Shown: piece by piece, positions 35,519-45,426 of the stretch
Position numbering within the stretch: the first letter of the stretch is position 1
Layout: each line of letters opens with the position of its first letter
DNA from: UBA6016 sp041915365
GTDB taxonomy: Bacteria; Campylobacterota; Campylobacteria; Campylobacterales; UBA6016
Assembly: GCA_041915365.1 (NCBI GenBank)
Contig: JAYSBP010000010.1
Span: 1 to 64,000, forward strand
Direction of reading: 5' to 3'
DNA length: 64,000 nt
Program-made: the position numbers and the translations under genes
Notes under the pieces: generated by a model
The model's input: the letters and a program-made list of their open reading frames with translations, nothing else
Database searches by the model: none
Told to the model about the DNA's origin: nothing

Positions 35519-37012
35519 ATGAAAAAGCTTGGACTCAGTCTTGTGTTGTGCGCTAGTTTGTTTGCGGCTGACGACTTTGAGAGCTACAAACAAAACGTAA
35601 TCAACGAATACAACGACTACTACCAAAAAGAGATGAAAGCGTTTAAAGCTTTTGTGGAGACTTCGGATGGAATACCAAACAAAGTAAATCCATACCAAAA
35701 TATGAACGTCATACCGCCAAAACCGATGATTAAACCGCCTGCCGTCAAAACTGAAAAACCGATACAGCCGATAACGAAGCCAAAAAATACGTTACCCGAC
35801 AATACGCCTAGCGATTCACAGCTAAAAACCGTAAAAATAAACCAAATAGACCCAAATAAACTAACAAAGCCCGATGTTCCGCCAATCACAAAAACACCGT
35901 CCGTAGTTACGCCCCAGATGTTTTCTTTGGCTTTTTTTGGCTCATCGATAGCTATCGATCCTGACGCAATATCCTTCGCCAAAAAACTTCCAACATCTGG
36001 CGACGCCTCAAAAATAGCCGAGAACATAAAGACAAACGACAGTGCGCTCATAAAAGAGCTTATCAGAGCAAAGGCGGAATACAATCTCAATGATTGGGAT
36101 AGCTTTGTGATGATACAGACCCTAGTAAACACTATATACCCAAAAGATGCCTCTCTGACTAAAACGCTTCACGCCATAGACCTATTAAGAGGGATGGGAT
36201 ATAAGGCTAGATTTGCGGAGGGCGAGGATAAGAGTCCATACATACTTATATCAATAAAACAGCAGATTTATTCAAAATCATTCTACGACAAAGATGGCTC
36301 AAGATTTTATATATTCGAGATAGATGCTCACCCAAGGGCAAACTACACGCAGCCTATATATTTCTTCAACTCGCCAGATGACGGCATTGGCAGGCCAATG
36401 GATATGGTGATGCACAAAAATCCGAACATAGGCAAAAACGACTCGCCGGTGAAGCTAAGCTGGGATTTTGACGGCAAACAATATCAGATGATAGTCAAAG
36501 GCAACGCAGAACTAGCGGCACTAATGGATATGTATCCACAAGTTGACTACGCAATATATATGCAATCTCGTTCAGGTATGCCCCTTATCAAAGAACTCTC
36601 TTCATCCTTGATGCTCGAGATAAAGAAAAACAACTTCTCAAAAGAAAAGTCTGTCGCTTTTGTTCTTAGGTTTGCGCAAAAAGCTTTTACATACAAAACG
36701 GATTTCGATGCTTATGGCTATGAGAGACCTTTTTTTGCTGAGCAGACGATACTTCTACCATACTCTGATTGCGAAGATAGAGCCACTCTGCTATCGCATC
36801 TTTACAGAGAGATATTTGGCTATGACTCGGTAGGTCTACACTACCCAGGACATATGTCGCTTGCGGTTGCATACGAGGGCAAGGGTGTTGATTATTACAC
36901 CATAGGCGGACAAAAATACTATGTCACGGATGGAACGTATTTTTATGCTCCACCAGGGGTGAGCCAGCCTAGCTTCAAAGGCGTTGCCGCAAATCTTGTC
37001 CCAACGAAGTAA
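35519..37012 (+). CDS. periplasmic transglutaminase-like protein
   Basis: Protein of 497 residues with a signal peptide (1-16, cut after LFA). A Pro/Lys-rich linker (about 60-135) precedes a large globular part. The C-terminal domain has a transglutaminase-like triad: C418 in PYSDCEDRATLL, H445 in YPGHMSLAV and D471 in YVTDGTY. Such proteins may cleave or crosslink peptides, or bind them. It is divergent from htrA and 105 nt before the next lipoprotein gene. I treat it as the probable first member of the long plus-strand envelope cluster, though the gap could hold a second promoter. Confidence 0.82.
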   Translation: MKKLGLSLVLCASLFAADDFESYKQNVINEYNDYYQKEMKAFKAFVETSDGIPNKVNPYQNMNVIPPKPMIKPPAVKTEKPIQPITKPKNTLPDNTPSDSQLKTVKINQIDPNKLTKPDVPPITKTPSVVTPQMFSLAFFGSSIAIDPDAISFAKKLPTSGDASKIAENIKTNDSALIKELIRAKAEYNLNDWDSFVMIQTLVNTIYPKDASLTKTLHAIDLLRGMGYKARFAEGEDKSPYILISIKQQIYSKSFYDKDGSRFYIFEIDAHPRANYTQPIYFFNSPDDGIGRPMDMVMHKNPNIGKNDSPVKLSWDFDGKQYQMIVKGNAELAALMDMYPQVDYAIYMQSRSGMPLIKELSSSLMLEIKKNNFSKEKSVAFVLRFAQKAFTYKTDFDAYGYERPFFAEQTILLPYSDCEDRATLLSHLYREIFGYDSVGLHYPGHMSLAVAYEGKGVDYYTIGGQKYYVTDGTYFYAPPGVSQPSFKGVAANLVPTK

Positions 37013-37117
37013 GTGAACAAAAAATAGCTATTGCCATGCTAATAAATTAGTGTTTTGTTTAAGAATGTAAAAAGTAATATCTAATTGTCAAAATTTATAA
37101 ATCAAAAGGAATTACCG

Positions 37118-38275
37118 ATGAAGTTTTCGCATATAGCCGCATTCATATCACTAGCTTTTTTCACAACTGGTTGTGCCGTTAGCACACAAAGCGTCGGGGG
37201 CTGCGCAAAAGAAGCGGCTGTAGCCGTCTTTGAAAAACCGAGTATGGAAAAGCAGATAAATAGGGTGGCGACTGCGACTGCCGTCATAAAAAGCAACTAC
37301 CTCATAATAAACGAAATGCCTATCTCGGTAGACGCCACTTGGATGGATGCTATAACGACAGATATAACGAAAGAGCAAGAAGAAGCAATTTTAAAAAAAC
37401 TTGAAAAAGACCCATATTTCGGGACTGTGCACCTAACCGATATACAAAGTGGAAATCTTATCGGTCTCTTCAACAAATTAAGTCCGCTCGAAAAATCACT
37501 CTATCAAAGAATAGATACGTTTTTTAGCGAATATCCGGATATATATGTCCTGACGGCAAGTATAGAAAAAATGATTAAGTTTCAGGGTGGAACACTAAAA
37601 CCGGTAAATGCAATCAAAGGTGATAGCTACAAAAACCTAGAAGAAGCCGTTCTATCAATGGTGCCGATAAACAGCAAAAAAGAGCTTCAAACCTCAATCT
37701 CCGAGTACAAAAAATCACTTGGCGCAGTTGCAAAGAAAAAAGCGATACTGGGCGATATGGAAAAAGATAAAGCAACAAAAGAAGCCAATAAAGACAAAAT
37801 ACCAGTCGTAGAGCAAGAGATAAAAGAGCTTGACAAAATAGCCGACGAAAAAGAAAAAATCATGGACGCACAATGGAAGGTTGCAATCCAAAATATTGAC
37901 ACAAGCATTGACGACAAAAAAATAATTTTGGCAAAAAAAATATACAAGGTCCTCACCGCCATAAACGATGGAACACTACAAGCTAGCTGCTTATATGCGA
38001 CAGCAATAGCAAAAACATATTATTCGATGGGTGAACTCGACAAAGAGGCGCAAAGACTAGCCCTTGCGACAGCCGTATCTCCGGCATTGATGCAAAAAAG
38101 ACTTATAAGGCTCAAGGATAATGCCATTATGACTATTCCAAACGCTTTTGTCGGGGCTTATGCTGTTGCAAAACAAAAAATATTTGTGAATAACTATATT
38201 GACGTTGTCGAAAAAATTGTTAAAATAGACGAAGAGAGACAAAAACTAGCAGAGAAAAAAACGGAAACAAAATGA
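37118..38275 (+). CDS. hypothetical lipoprotein with coiled-coil segment
   Basis: Protein of 385 residues. ATG 37118 is chosen because AAAAGGA lies upstream; an earlier GTG-like frame start at 37085 is not supported. The lipobox FTTGC gives a lipidated Cys at about residue 19. Residues about 200-270 are charged and helical (EVEQEIKELDKIADEKEK type), followed by a TPR-like helical part (TAIAKTYYSMGELDKEAQRL). No family is recognised with confidence. It overlaps the LPP20 gene downstream by 4 nt. Confidence 0.8.
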   Translation: MKFSHIAAFISLAFFTTGCAVSTQSVGGCAKEAAVAVFEKPSMEKQINRVATATAVIKSNYLIINEMPISVDATWMDAITTDITKEQEEAILKKLEKDPYFGTVHLTDIQSGNLIGLFNKLSPLEKSLYQRIDTFFSEYPDIYVLTASIEKMIKFQGGTLKPVNAIKGDSYKNLEEAVLSMVPINSKKELQTSISEYKKSLGAVAKKKAILGDMEKDKATKEANKDKIPVVEQEIKELDKIADEKEKIMDAQWKVAIQNIDTSIDDKKIILAKKIYKVLTAINDGTLQASCLYATAIAKTYYSMGELDKEAQRLALATAVSPALMQKRLIRLKDNAIMTIPNAFVGAYAVAKQKIFVNNYIDVVEKIVKIDEERQKLAEKKTETK

Positions 38276-39282
38276 AAAAACTCATAGCCTCATTCGCAAT
38301 AGCAATAGGATTTTTTGGGCAGGCGGCGTCTTTTGCCGCAGCGCCGGAGTGGTATACGCAAGCAGAGTCCGACACGGCTGGGGCATTTTATGGTGTTGGC
38401 GAGGGTGAAAGCCTAGAGGATGCGACGAAAGCCGCCCTAAATGACATCGCATCAAAAATAGCGGTCACCGTTCAATCAAAATACAAAAGCGAACAAAAGC
38501 TAAACAACTCAGAATACTCAAACGTAGCCGAAAATACGATAGTAGCAAACGTCAAAAAAATGAAATTCAACAACTATCAAATTGTCAAAAAGGCAAGTAG
38601 TTCTGATACATACTATGCGCTTGTCAAGGTGGATAGGATGCTCCTTGCGGATGAGAAAACAACTGAACTAGACTCCATCTCTCAAAAACTAGAGTCAGAA
38701 TACGCCGAGGCTGAGCAAGCAAGCGAAATTGAGAGACTAAGAAAATTAATAGTCATGGAAGACGACATATCGGCAATGAACGAGAAGACTTTTTTGCTAA
38801 AAAGCATAGCTCCAAACTCTGATTCTTCAAAATATGTCAAGCTTTACGACAAGTTAACGACCGCATTTGTAAAAACAAAAAGCTCAATCTCTATCTCTAT
38901 ATTAGCTGCGGATAACATAGCAAAACACTATGTCAAGGTTTTTGCCAAAAAAATAAGTGCAAGAGGGATAAAGGTGGGCGGCTCGAAGAGTAGCGGCGCA
39001 TTGCTACTATCCGCTACAGCAAAAGATAAAAAAGTTGAAAGCACGAACGAGGATATAGCAAAAGCATCGTTTGCGGCCGTTGAACTGACGCTATCACTCA
39101 AAGACTCAAGAGGAAATGAGATAGCCTCGAATATCATAAGATTTACAAACAACTCTACCGTTAGCTACGCCGATGCGCTAGCCAAAACACAAAGACTAGA
39201 TAAATATCTATCTGAAAACGATATCTACAACGTAATTTTCAGTATAGAGCCAAAGCAAGACGACTCACAACCAAAGGAATAA
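38272..39282 (+). CDS. LPP20-family periplasmic protein
   Basis: Protein of 336 residues with a signal peptide (1-23, cut after SFA) but no lipobox. The N-terminal domain, APEWYTQ...FYGVGEGESLEDATKAALNDIASKI, is typical of the LPP20 family (envelope proteins, some of which are linked to the flagellar basal disk). The C-terminal half (about 200-336) is a separate alpha/beta domain of unknown type. First of five LPP20-like proteins in the cluster. It overlaps its upstream neighbour by 4 nt. Confidence 0.82.
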   Translation: MKKLIASFAIAIGFFGQAASFAAAPEWYTQAESDTAGAFYGVGEGESLEDATKAALNDIASKIAVTVQSKYKSEQKLNNSEYSNVAENTIVANVKKMKFNNYQIVKKASSSDTYYALVKVDRMLLADEKTTELDSISQKLESEYAEAEQASEIERLRKLIVMEDDISAMNEKTFLLKSIAPNSDSSKYVKLYDKLTTAFVKTKSSISISILAADNIAKHYVKVFAKKISARGIKVGGSKSSGALLLSATAKDKKVESTNEDIAKASFAAVELTLSLKDSRGNEIASNIIRFTNNSTVSYADALAKTQRLDKYLSENDIYNVIFSIEPKQDDSQPKE

Positions 39283-39288
39283 CCAAAA

Positions 39289-40233
39289 GTGAAGACAGCA
39301 ATAAAAACAACACTGCTTTTATCGGTAGCCGCACTTTTTTTGACTGGATGTGTCAGCGGCAAACAAATCATAGTGCCGACATATCTGGCTCCAAAAGAGG
39401 CCTCAAAAGTCAAAGATATAATGGATGATAACGGCGACAAAAAAGGCAAATTTGTATCATTGGCGATAGACCCAAAAGTAAAATCAGAGGTTCAAATACC
39501 GGATGCACTTAAAAAACGTATCGTAAACATAACAAAAGAGACGATTACGGAATCCAACTACATACTGCTTCACCCTATATACAGCGTATCACAAAATGGA
39601 CTTAGCCTGCAAGTCACAAACTACAGCTTCAAAAAAAGCTGCGAAGCTGACGCTTGCTATCTCGATTCGCAACTTGAGCTGAGCTTTAATATTAGCAGAG
39701 GTAGCGTCGACTACTACACAAAAAACTACAACTCAAGCAAACAAAGGCAATCTGAGAAGAGAAGCCAGCACTTGCTTCCGAATGAAATGGAAATCTCAGC
39801 TGAACTTATAAAAGATTGCGTTGAGCAATTCATAGCCGATATATCGCCTCAAAAAACCAATCAACTAAGGGAGCTAAAACCACTCCCATCGGAGATAGCG
39901 TATCTACTGGATATGGCTCCAACCGGCAACTATCAAGAGATAATCAGCAAAATGGAAAAATACAAAGGCGACAAGGATATGTCTTATTATTATGACCTTG
40001 CCGTATTCTACGAAGCGCTGGCCGCCAAAAATGAAGAGCTTGGATTCTTGGAAAAAGCGAACGCAAACTATGACAAGGCACTAGCAAAAGGTGGGGCGAC
40101 GGACGAGGTTGTCGTAAAGACAAAAGCTAGATTTGATAAATTCTATGATGTCTTTAAAAAACTAGCACAACAAAGGAGCAACAATAAAAAGCAAGAAAAA
40201 TCAATCAACGATGAATATAATATTAAAGATTGA
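39289..40233 (+). CDS. hypothetical lipoprotein
   Basis: Protein of 314 residues starting with GTG at 39289, 6 nt after the LPP20 gene. A signal peptide with the lipobox FLTGC lipidates C21. The middle (about 60-200) is mixed alpha/beta with two cysteines (KKSCEADACYL) that may form a disulfide in the periplasm. The C-terminal 100 residues are helical with TPR-like character (YYDLAVFYEALAAKNEELGF). Unknown function. Confidence 0.78.
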   Translation: MKTAIKTTLLLSVAALFLTGCVSGKQIIVPTYLAPKEASKVKDIMDDNGDKKGKFVSLAIDPKVKSEVQIPDALKKRIVNITKETITESNYILLHPIYSVSQNGLSLQVTNYSFKKSCEADACYLDSQLELSFNISRGSVDYYTKNYNSSKQRQSEKRSQHLLPNEMEISAELIKDCVEQFIADISPQKTNQLRELKPLPSEIAYLLDMAPTGNYQEIISKMEKYKGDKDMSYYYDLAVFYEALAAKNEELGFLEKANANYDKALAKGGATDEVVVKTKARFDKFYDVFKKLAQQRSNNKKQEKSINDEYNIKD

Positions 40234-40319
40234 GGCCAAAAACCTCTTTTTTAAGAGTCTCGTTGATAAAATTGATTTGATTTCTAAATAACTAAACCCA
40301 AATTTTAAGGAGTTTTACA

Positions 40320-40901
40320 ATGGTAAAAAAAATATCTATAGTTGCGGCGTCTGTCGTTGCGGCTTCGTTTTTGTTTACTGGATGCGGACAGCAACCGGAA
40401 ATAGCTCAGGCGCCTACACAGGTCAAAAATAAATTCTCAAATGCACCAAAATGGGTACTAGACCCGCAAGTTGAAGGTGGTATAGCTGCCGTCGGTATAG
40501 CCGCTGCAACACCTGCCGGTATGTCGTTTCAGAGAACTCAAGCTCTAGGTAACGGTAGAGACGAGCTAGCTAGACAGCTTGAGCTAAAAGTAACGAATAT
40601 GCTAAAAGACTTCACCCAAACAACTGGTGTTGGTTCTACTGCAACAGTGGATAAAGTCGCAAGCAGCGTATCAAAACAAATCGCAAACCAAACTCTTACA
40701 GGCTCAAAACAAAAAGCTATGTGGATAGCTGATGACGGCGAACTATATATACTAGTTGTACTTGACCCTACAGCGGTAAAAAAAGAGACTGAAAACGCAG
40801 TAAAATCATCATTCAAAAATGATAATGCTTTGTGGCAGCAATTCCAATCCAAAAAAGCTCAAGACGAGCTATCTGCAGAAATAGACAAAATGGTTAAATA
40901 A
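40320..40901 (+). CDS. LPP20-type lipoprotein
   Basis: Lipoprotein of 193 residues. FLFTGCGQQ is the lipobox (C22). The LPP20 domain follows: APKWVLDPQ, IAAVGIAAATPAGMSFQRTQALGNGRDELARQLEL and a C-terminal ELYILVVLDP strand. A strong AAGGAG site and a possible own -10 (GATAAAAT in the 86-nt leader, near 40265) suggest high expression. It is related to H. pylori Lpp20, an outer-membrane-associated lipoprotein. A second, related gene follows after 3 nt. Confidence 0.86.
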   Translation: MVKKISIVAASVVAASFLFTGCGQQPEIAQAPTQVKNKFSNAPKWVLDPQVEGGIAAVGIAAATPAGMSFQRTQALGNGRDELARQLELKVTNMLKDFTQTTGVGSTATVDKVASSVSKQIANQTLTGSKQKAMWIADDGELYILVVLDPTAVKKETENAVKSSFKNDNALWQQFQSKKAQDELSAEIDKMVK

Positions 40902-40904
40902 TAA

Positions 40905-41342
40905 ATGAGAAAGGCCCACTTTGGACTAGCCCTGCTCTCTTTGATAATTTGCGGATGCGCAACCGAACAGGCGTCAAGTGACGCCAATGTGCCGATGCAA
41001 ACACAAAGTCAAAGGAGCGTTGCACCAGAGTGGGTCTACTCTCCAAGCAAAGACGGTAGGCTCGGCGGTGTCGGTATATCGTCAATGCATATAAAAGGCA
41101 AATCCGCTCAAAGAGAGCTTGCCATAAGCAGGGCACTCGACGAAATAGCAAGGCAAATGGGGACAAAAGTAAGCACGGTTTTGAAAACATCTACATCCTC
41201 CACAGCCACTTCATCTTCTCAGACAATGGACACTTACAGCTTTCAGACAACCGATGGGCAAACAGTAAAGGCCACGATTCAAAAATTTTGGGCAGATCCG
41301 GCTAGCGATGATTTGTATGTTTGGATGCTTTGCGATAAATAG
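40905..41342 (+). CDS. second LPP20-type lipoprotein
   Basis: Lipoprotein of 145 residues, lipobox IICGC (C18). The domain repeats the layout of the gene before it: APEWVYSPSKDGRLGGVGISS, QRELAISRALDEIARQMGTKV and a final DDLYVWMLCDK strand. It looks like a diverged tandem paralogue. It is followed after 16 nt by a FecR-domain gene. Confidence 0.82.
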   Translation: MRKAHFGLALLSLIICGCATEQASSDANVPMQTQSQRSVAPEWVYSPSKDGRLGGVGISSMHIKGKSAQRELAISRALDEIARQMGTKVSTVLKTSTSSTATSSSQTMDTYSFQTTDGQTVKATIQKFWADPASDDLYVWMLCDK

Positions 41343-41358
41343 CTAGGGGGATTTCTTT

Positions 41359-42051
41359 ATGAGAGCAGTTTTTACCTTTTTAATTTTGCTATCAAGCTTT
41401 GTTTTTGCGACAACCACCACTCAAATAGGTCAAATACTAAAGATTGAGGGGAGCGTAAAAATACTAAAAAGCGGCTCGATAGCAAAGTCAAACGGAACGG
41501 TCGGCTCAAAATTATACGCAAAAGACATTGTAACAACCGCTGAAAATTCAAAAGCATTAATCAAACTATCAAACGGCACGACAATAACACTCGCCCAATC
41601 TAGCAAGATAGAAATAACAGACGTAGAGACAATAGCTCAAGGGGCTGGGAAGGCATTGTACGCCATACAAAAAAAACACGCCGTCAACGGCACAAAAGTA
41701 AACACCGACTTTGCGACGATAGGAGTAAAAGGGACAAATTTCATAGTCTCATCCGATGAAAACGACAAAAGAGTATCATTGAAAAATGGGGTCGTGGAGC
41801 TAAAATCACTACAGGGTGAATTTGAAATCCACAAACAAAAAGAAGCCGACGAATACGAGGCATACATGAAAAGTCTCGGCAAGGAGTATGAAGCTTACAA
41901 AGAAGCTATGAAAAAAGAGTTTATCGAATACAAAGCATCTTTTGAGATAAAACCGAACACTACGGTAAGTTTTGACAGCAACAAAGCATACCAAAAGAAA
42001 ATGGGCGAAGAGATAGAAAAAGAGTTTAAAGAATTAGAGAGCTTTAAATGA
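41359..42051 (+). CDS. FecR-domain periplasmic protein
   Basis: Protein of 230 residues with a signal peptide (1-17, cut after VFA). The FecR-like beta domain covers about 20-150 (QIGQILKIEGSVKIL, YAKDIVTTAENSKALIKLSNGTTITLA, TDFATIGVKGTNFIV). A charged helical segment with EYEAY repeats (about 160-200) follows. FecR-domain proteins are often paired with CHASE2 cyclases, as here, where the genes overlap by 4 nt. A role as a periplasmic signal input to the cyclase is inferred. Confidence 0.86.
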   Translation: MRAVFTFLILLSSFVFATTTTQIGQILKIEGSVKILKSGSIAKSNGTVGSKLYAKDIVTTAENSKALIKLSNGTTITLAQSSKIEITDVETIAQGAGKALYAIQKKHAVNGTKVNTDFATIGVKGTNFIVSSDENDKRVSLKNGVVELKSLQGEFEIHKQKEADEYEAYMKSLGKEYEAYKEAMKKEFIEYKASFEIKPNTTVSFDSNKAYQKKMGEEIEKEFKELESFK

Positions 42052-44054
42052 ACAAAGCCAACGCCTTAAGGCTTGGCTTACTTGCGTTTTTAATTGCCTT
42101 CATCTTCCCGATTTGGTATCTCAAACTAACCCCTTTTTATGAATTTTCCCTCAAATTTAACGACACAAATTACCTCTTAAATAAAAAAACTCCTAGCGGC
42201 GACGTAGTAGCCGTGCTAATTGACGAAAAAAGTATAAACAAGTACGGTAGATGGCCTTGGGATAGAGGTGTGTTTGCAGATGGAATACAAAAACTAAAGA
42301 GCGCAAAAATTGTAGCACTGGACATAGTGTTTTCCGAAAACTCATCGGAAAAATCAGATAAAAAATTAGCGGCCGCAATAGCCGATATGGACAATGTAAT
42401 AGGCGGCTTTTTTTTGAGACAGTACGCCACGCAAAAACCATCTCAAGCCGATATAAATACGCTTAGCAATTCGGCTTTGGAGAGAATAAGCGACGCAAGC
42501 CATTTTTACGAGATAGAAAATGCCGAAATAAATATAAATCAAATTTTGGAAGCCGTCAAGCTATCCGCTTGCTTTTCTACCGCTCCCGATAAAGACCAAC
42601 TTTTTAGACGATACCCTCTAGCTTTTATCTATGAAAAAAATATCTACCCATCCCTCTCGATTCAAGCCATAAGGGTTGCGCAAAATCAAGATATGGAGAT
42701 AAACTCCACAACCGTCAGCAATATAGCCCAAATAGGCGATAAAAAAATATTTTTTGACGATAACGGTTTTGCAAAATTAAATTACTACCCGCTAAGCTCA
42801 TACAAAACCATCCCTTTTGCAGACGTCATGAGCGGCAAGGTATCCCCTGAGTTTTTTAATGACAAAATAGTTGTAGTGGGAATATCTGAATCTGGAATAT
42901 CAGACATCAGAGCTACCCCGCTTGGGCAAATACCGGGGCCAATACTGCATGCGACTTTTATATCCAACTACCTGCAAGGCGACCTAATAAAAAGCTATGA
43001 AAAGCTCGAGCCTATCGCCATATTATTTTTTCTTCTCATCCCTCTATTGTTGACGTTTTTTATAAAAAAGATTTTGCTCAGGGTATCCGTATTGGTCGTA
43101 ACATACGCCGCATTTTTTATATCCATAAAATTACTATATATAAATAACAACTTATGGATTGACGGCTTTTACCCGCTTGTCGCATTGATTGTATCGACAA
43201 CCGCAAACGAGTTTTTGACTTTTAGAATCGAGGAAGACAAGGCTAGGTTTATCAAAAGTGCTTTTTCAAGCTACCTATCCCCGCAACTCCTCGATGCACT
43301 AGTTCAAAATCCAGATAGACTAAGCCTTGGCGGAGAGGCAAAAGAGATAACGATATTTTTTAGCGACATACGCAACTTCACGACAATATCCGAAAGCCTG
43401 ACACCGACAACGCTAGTAGCCCTACTCAATAGATACTTTACCCCGATGACTGATATAGTGTTGAAATCGGGCGGTTTTTTGGATAAATATATAGGTGATG
43501 CGATAATGGCCTTTTTCAATGCGCCCGTAAGCGTAAATGAGCACCCGTCAAAGGCTTGCAAAATGGCTCTTGAGATGATAACTACGCTAAATGCGCTAAA
43601 TGTGGAATTTCAAAAAGAGGGGTTGCCGCTAATCCACATAGGAGCCGGAATAAATACCGGCGCAGCCGTAGTCGGTAATATGGGCTCACAAGAGCATTTT
43701 AATTACACTGCCATCGGCGATAGCGTCAATCTAGCCTCAAGACTGGAGGGGCTAAACAAGACTTACGGCACAAGTATCATAATAAGCGAGTTTACAAAAG
43801 CGCAATTAGACGATACGTTTCTTACCAGAAAGCTTGAGAGCGTACTGGTAAAAGGTAAGACGATACCGGTCACCATTTACGAACTGCTTGAAAACAATGA
43901 ACAAAACCGTAAAATGGTAGAATATTTTGAAACTGCCATAGATGCAAAAGAAAAAGGCGACATCGGCAAAGCGGCAGAGATTTTTGGCGAGTGCCATAGG
44001 ATATACGCAGACAAAGCGTCTCAAATGATGCTTGCAAAAATTCAATCTAATTAA
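42048..44054 (+). CDS. CHASE2-domain adenylate cyclase
   Basis: Integral membrane class III cyclase of 668 residues. TM1 is at about 10-25; a periplasmic CHASE2 domain spans about 35-320; a cluster of TM helices follows at about 325-385. The cytoplasmic catalytic domain has the metal aspartates D440 (FFSDIRNFT) and D484 (YIGDAIM), adenine-selecting K480 and D558, and transition-state N561 and R565, so an active adenylate cyclase is predicted. It is coupled to the FecR gene upstream. It is the only obvious second-messenger enzyme in the cluster, so the periplasmic input is probably converted to cAMP. Confidence 0.93.
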   Translation: MNKANALRLGLLAFLIAFIFPIWYLKLTPFYEFSLKFNDTNYLLNKKTPSGDVVAVLIDEKSINKYGRWPWDRGVFADGIQKLKSAKIVALDIVFSENSSEKSDKKLAAAIADMDNVIGGFFLRQYATQKPSQADINTLSNSALERISDASHFYEIENAEININQILEAVKLSACFSTAPDKDQLFRRYPLAFIYEKNIYPSLSIQAIRVAQNQDMEINSTTVSNIAQIGDKKIFFDDNGFAKLNYYPLSSYKTIPFADVMSGKVSPEFFNDKIVVVGISESGISDIRATPLGQIPGPILHATFISNYLQGDLIKSYEKLEPIAILFFLLIPLLLTFFIKKILLRVSVLVVTYAAFFISIKLLYINNNLWIDGFYPLVALIVSTTANEFLTFRIEEDKARFIKSAFSSYLSPQLLDALVQNPDRLSLGGEAKEITIFFSDIRNFTTISESLTPTTLVALLNRYFTPMTDIVLKSGGFLDKYIGDAIMAFFNAPVSVNEHPSKACKMALEMITTLNALNVEFQKEGLPLIHIGAGINTGAAVVGNMGSQEHFNYTAIGDSVNLASRLEGLNKTYGTSIIISEFTKAQLDDTFLTRKLESVLVKGKTIPVTIYELLENNEQNRKMVEYFETAIDAKEKGDIGKAAEIFGECHRIYADKASQMMLAKIQSN

Positions 44055-44063
44055 GGGGGTAAA

Positions 44064-44618
44064 ATGTTAGAAGCGATAATCCTAAAGCTGGTCACAACGC
44101 TGACAGGCTATTTGTTTCAAGGCTACCTAGACAGTATCCAAAGTATAAATATAGAAGGCGCTCCAAACTGGTATGGCAAGGTTCATAGCAGCAAAAACGT
44201 ATACGCCTACGGATATGCAAAAGGCGGCATAGAGTCGATAGAGATAGCCAGAGCAAACTGTCGAATCGAAATGAAAAAAAAGATAGACGGGCTAATAGAG
44301 ATAGTAATCTACGATAACTTCAAAAACATCAAAGATGCAAAAGAAAAGGCGCTCGTAAATGAGTTCAAAAAAGACCCAGAGCTTGGCGTATTCATAGAAA
44401 AAAATATGAAATTTGAAAGAGTTGAACACTTTGATGAGCAAAAAGAGGGCTTTTTTCAAAAAGCAAGGCCTGAGCAAACATTTGCAGGAGGGATGATACC
44501 AAAACAGGCCATCATCGACTACCAAAAAGATAGGCTCGAAAAAATAAAATATAGCCTGACTCACTTTAGAGCCGGCAATGCAGAGGATGAGCTAGACAAA
44601 GAAACCGGCGCAAAATGA
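44064..44618 (+). CDS. LPP20-like protein without classical signal peptide
   Basis: Protein of 184 residues. Residues about 30-95 match the LPP20 layout (GAPNWYGKVHSS, AYGYAKGGIESIEIARANCR), which is the third copy of this fold in the cluster. The N-terminus (MLEAIILKLVTTLTGYLF) is hydrophobic and amphipathic rather than a cleavable signal, so it may be anchored. The C-terminal half is charged and helical. It overlaps the permease gene after it by 4 nt. Confidence 0.7.
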   Translation: MLEAIILKLVTTLTGYLFQGYLDSIQSINIEGAPNWYGKVHSSKNVYAYGYAKGGIESIEIARANCRIEMKKKIDGLIEIVIYDNFKNIKDAKEKALVNEFKKDPELGVFIEKNMKFERVEHFDEQKEGFFQKARPEQTFAGGMIPKQAIIDYQKDRLEKIKYSLTHFRAGNAEDELDKETGAK

Positions 44619-45403
44619 TTAAAAAAGCGATAGAAAACATAGGCGAAAAGGTCATTGTAAACTATCGCGATTTGCGTGATTTGGTATTTTTTGCCACGTC
44701 GTGTATATTTTTTTTATTTACTCCATCTGCCTACGACAGGGCCACTAGCAAGGTTCTTGTCAGGCAGATTTACTTTACTTCGGTTCAGATACTTCCGTTT
44801 TTTTTGACTTTATGTTTTGTATTTGGCTCCATCACGATAGGCGTCGCCATGGGCGCCGTAAAGCAGATGGGGCTGTTCGATATGCTTGGAAATATAGTCT
44901 TTAGTCTCGTTATCACAGAGATAGCCCCGCTCATAACGGTCATACTAATATCCCTTCGCTCCTCGTCTGCCATGAATACCGAGATAGCGGTTATGAACGT
45001 CAATGGGGAGCTTGATACCCTAAGAGCATTTGGGATTGACGAAAAAAGATATTTGGCGATGCCTAGAATAATAAATGCCGTCATTTCGATAGTTATGCTA
45101 AGCTACCTGTTCGCCTTTATATCAGTCCTCAGCGGTTCATTTTTTAGTCTGATATTTTTCGGAACTGGTTTTGAGCTTTATATCAATATGCTAGCAAAAT
45201 CGATTAGTCTAGGCGACATAGGAATACTGCTTTTTAAGAGCGTAGCGTTTGGTCTGGCGGTAAGTATCATCCCCATCTACTCTGGACTTTTAGCGTCTAA
45301 GCAGCTGACGGCAATCCCAATATCTGTGCTTAAAGGGATGGTTAGGATATTTAACGCAATTATTTTTATCGAGGTGGCGTCATTAGCTCTAAAAGCCATA
45401 TAA
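44615..45403 (+). CDS. MlaE-family ABC transporter permease
   Basis: Inner-membrane permease of 262 residues of the Mla/Mce lipid transporter type. It has about five TM helices and the LRSSSAMNTEIAVMNVNGELDTLRAFGID block, which matches the coupling-helix region of MlaE. It lies upstream of a degenerate ATPase-like gene and an MCE protein, so it is part of a phospholipid transport set in the envelope. Whether this set works depends on an ATPase encoded elsewhere. Confidence 0.9.
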   Translation: MIKKAIENIGEKVIVNYRDLRDLVFFATSCIFFLFTPSAYDRATSKVLVRQIYFTSVQILPFFLTLCFVFGSITIGVAMGAVKQMGLFDMLGNIVFSLVITEIAPLITVILISLRSSSAMNTEIAVMNVNGELDTLRAFGIDEKRYLAMPRIINAVISIVMLSYLFAFISVLSGSFFSLIFFGTGFELYINMLAKSISLGDIGILLFKSVAFGLAVSIIPIYSGLLASKQLTAIPISVLKGMVRIFNAIIFIEVASLALKAI

Positions 45404-45426
45404 AATTTTTTGACTCGGAAGAGGCG

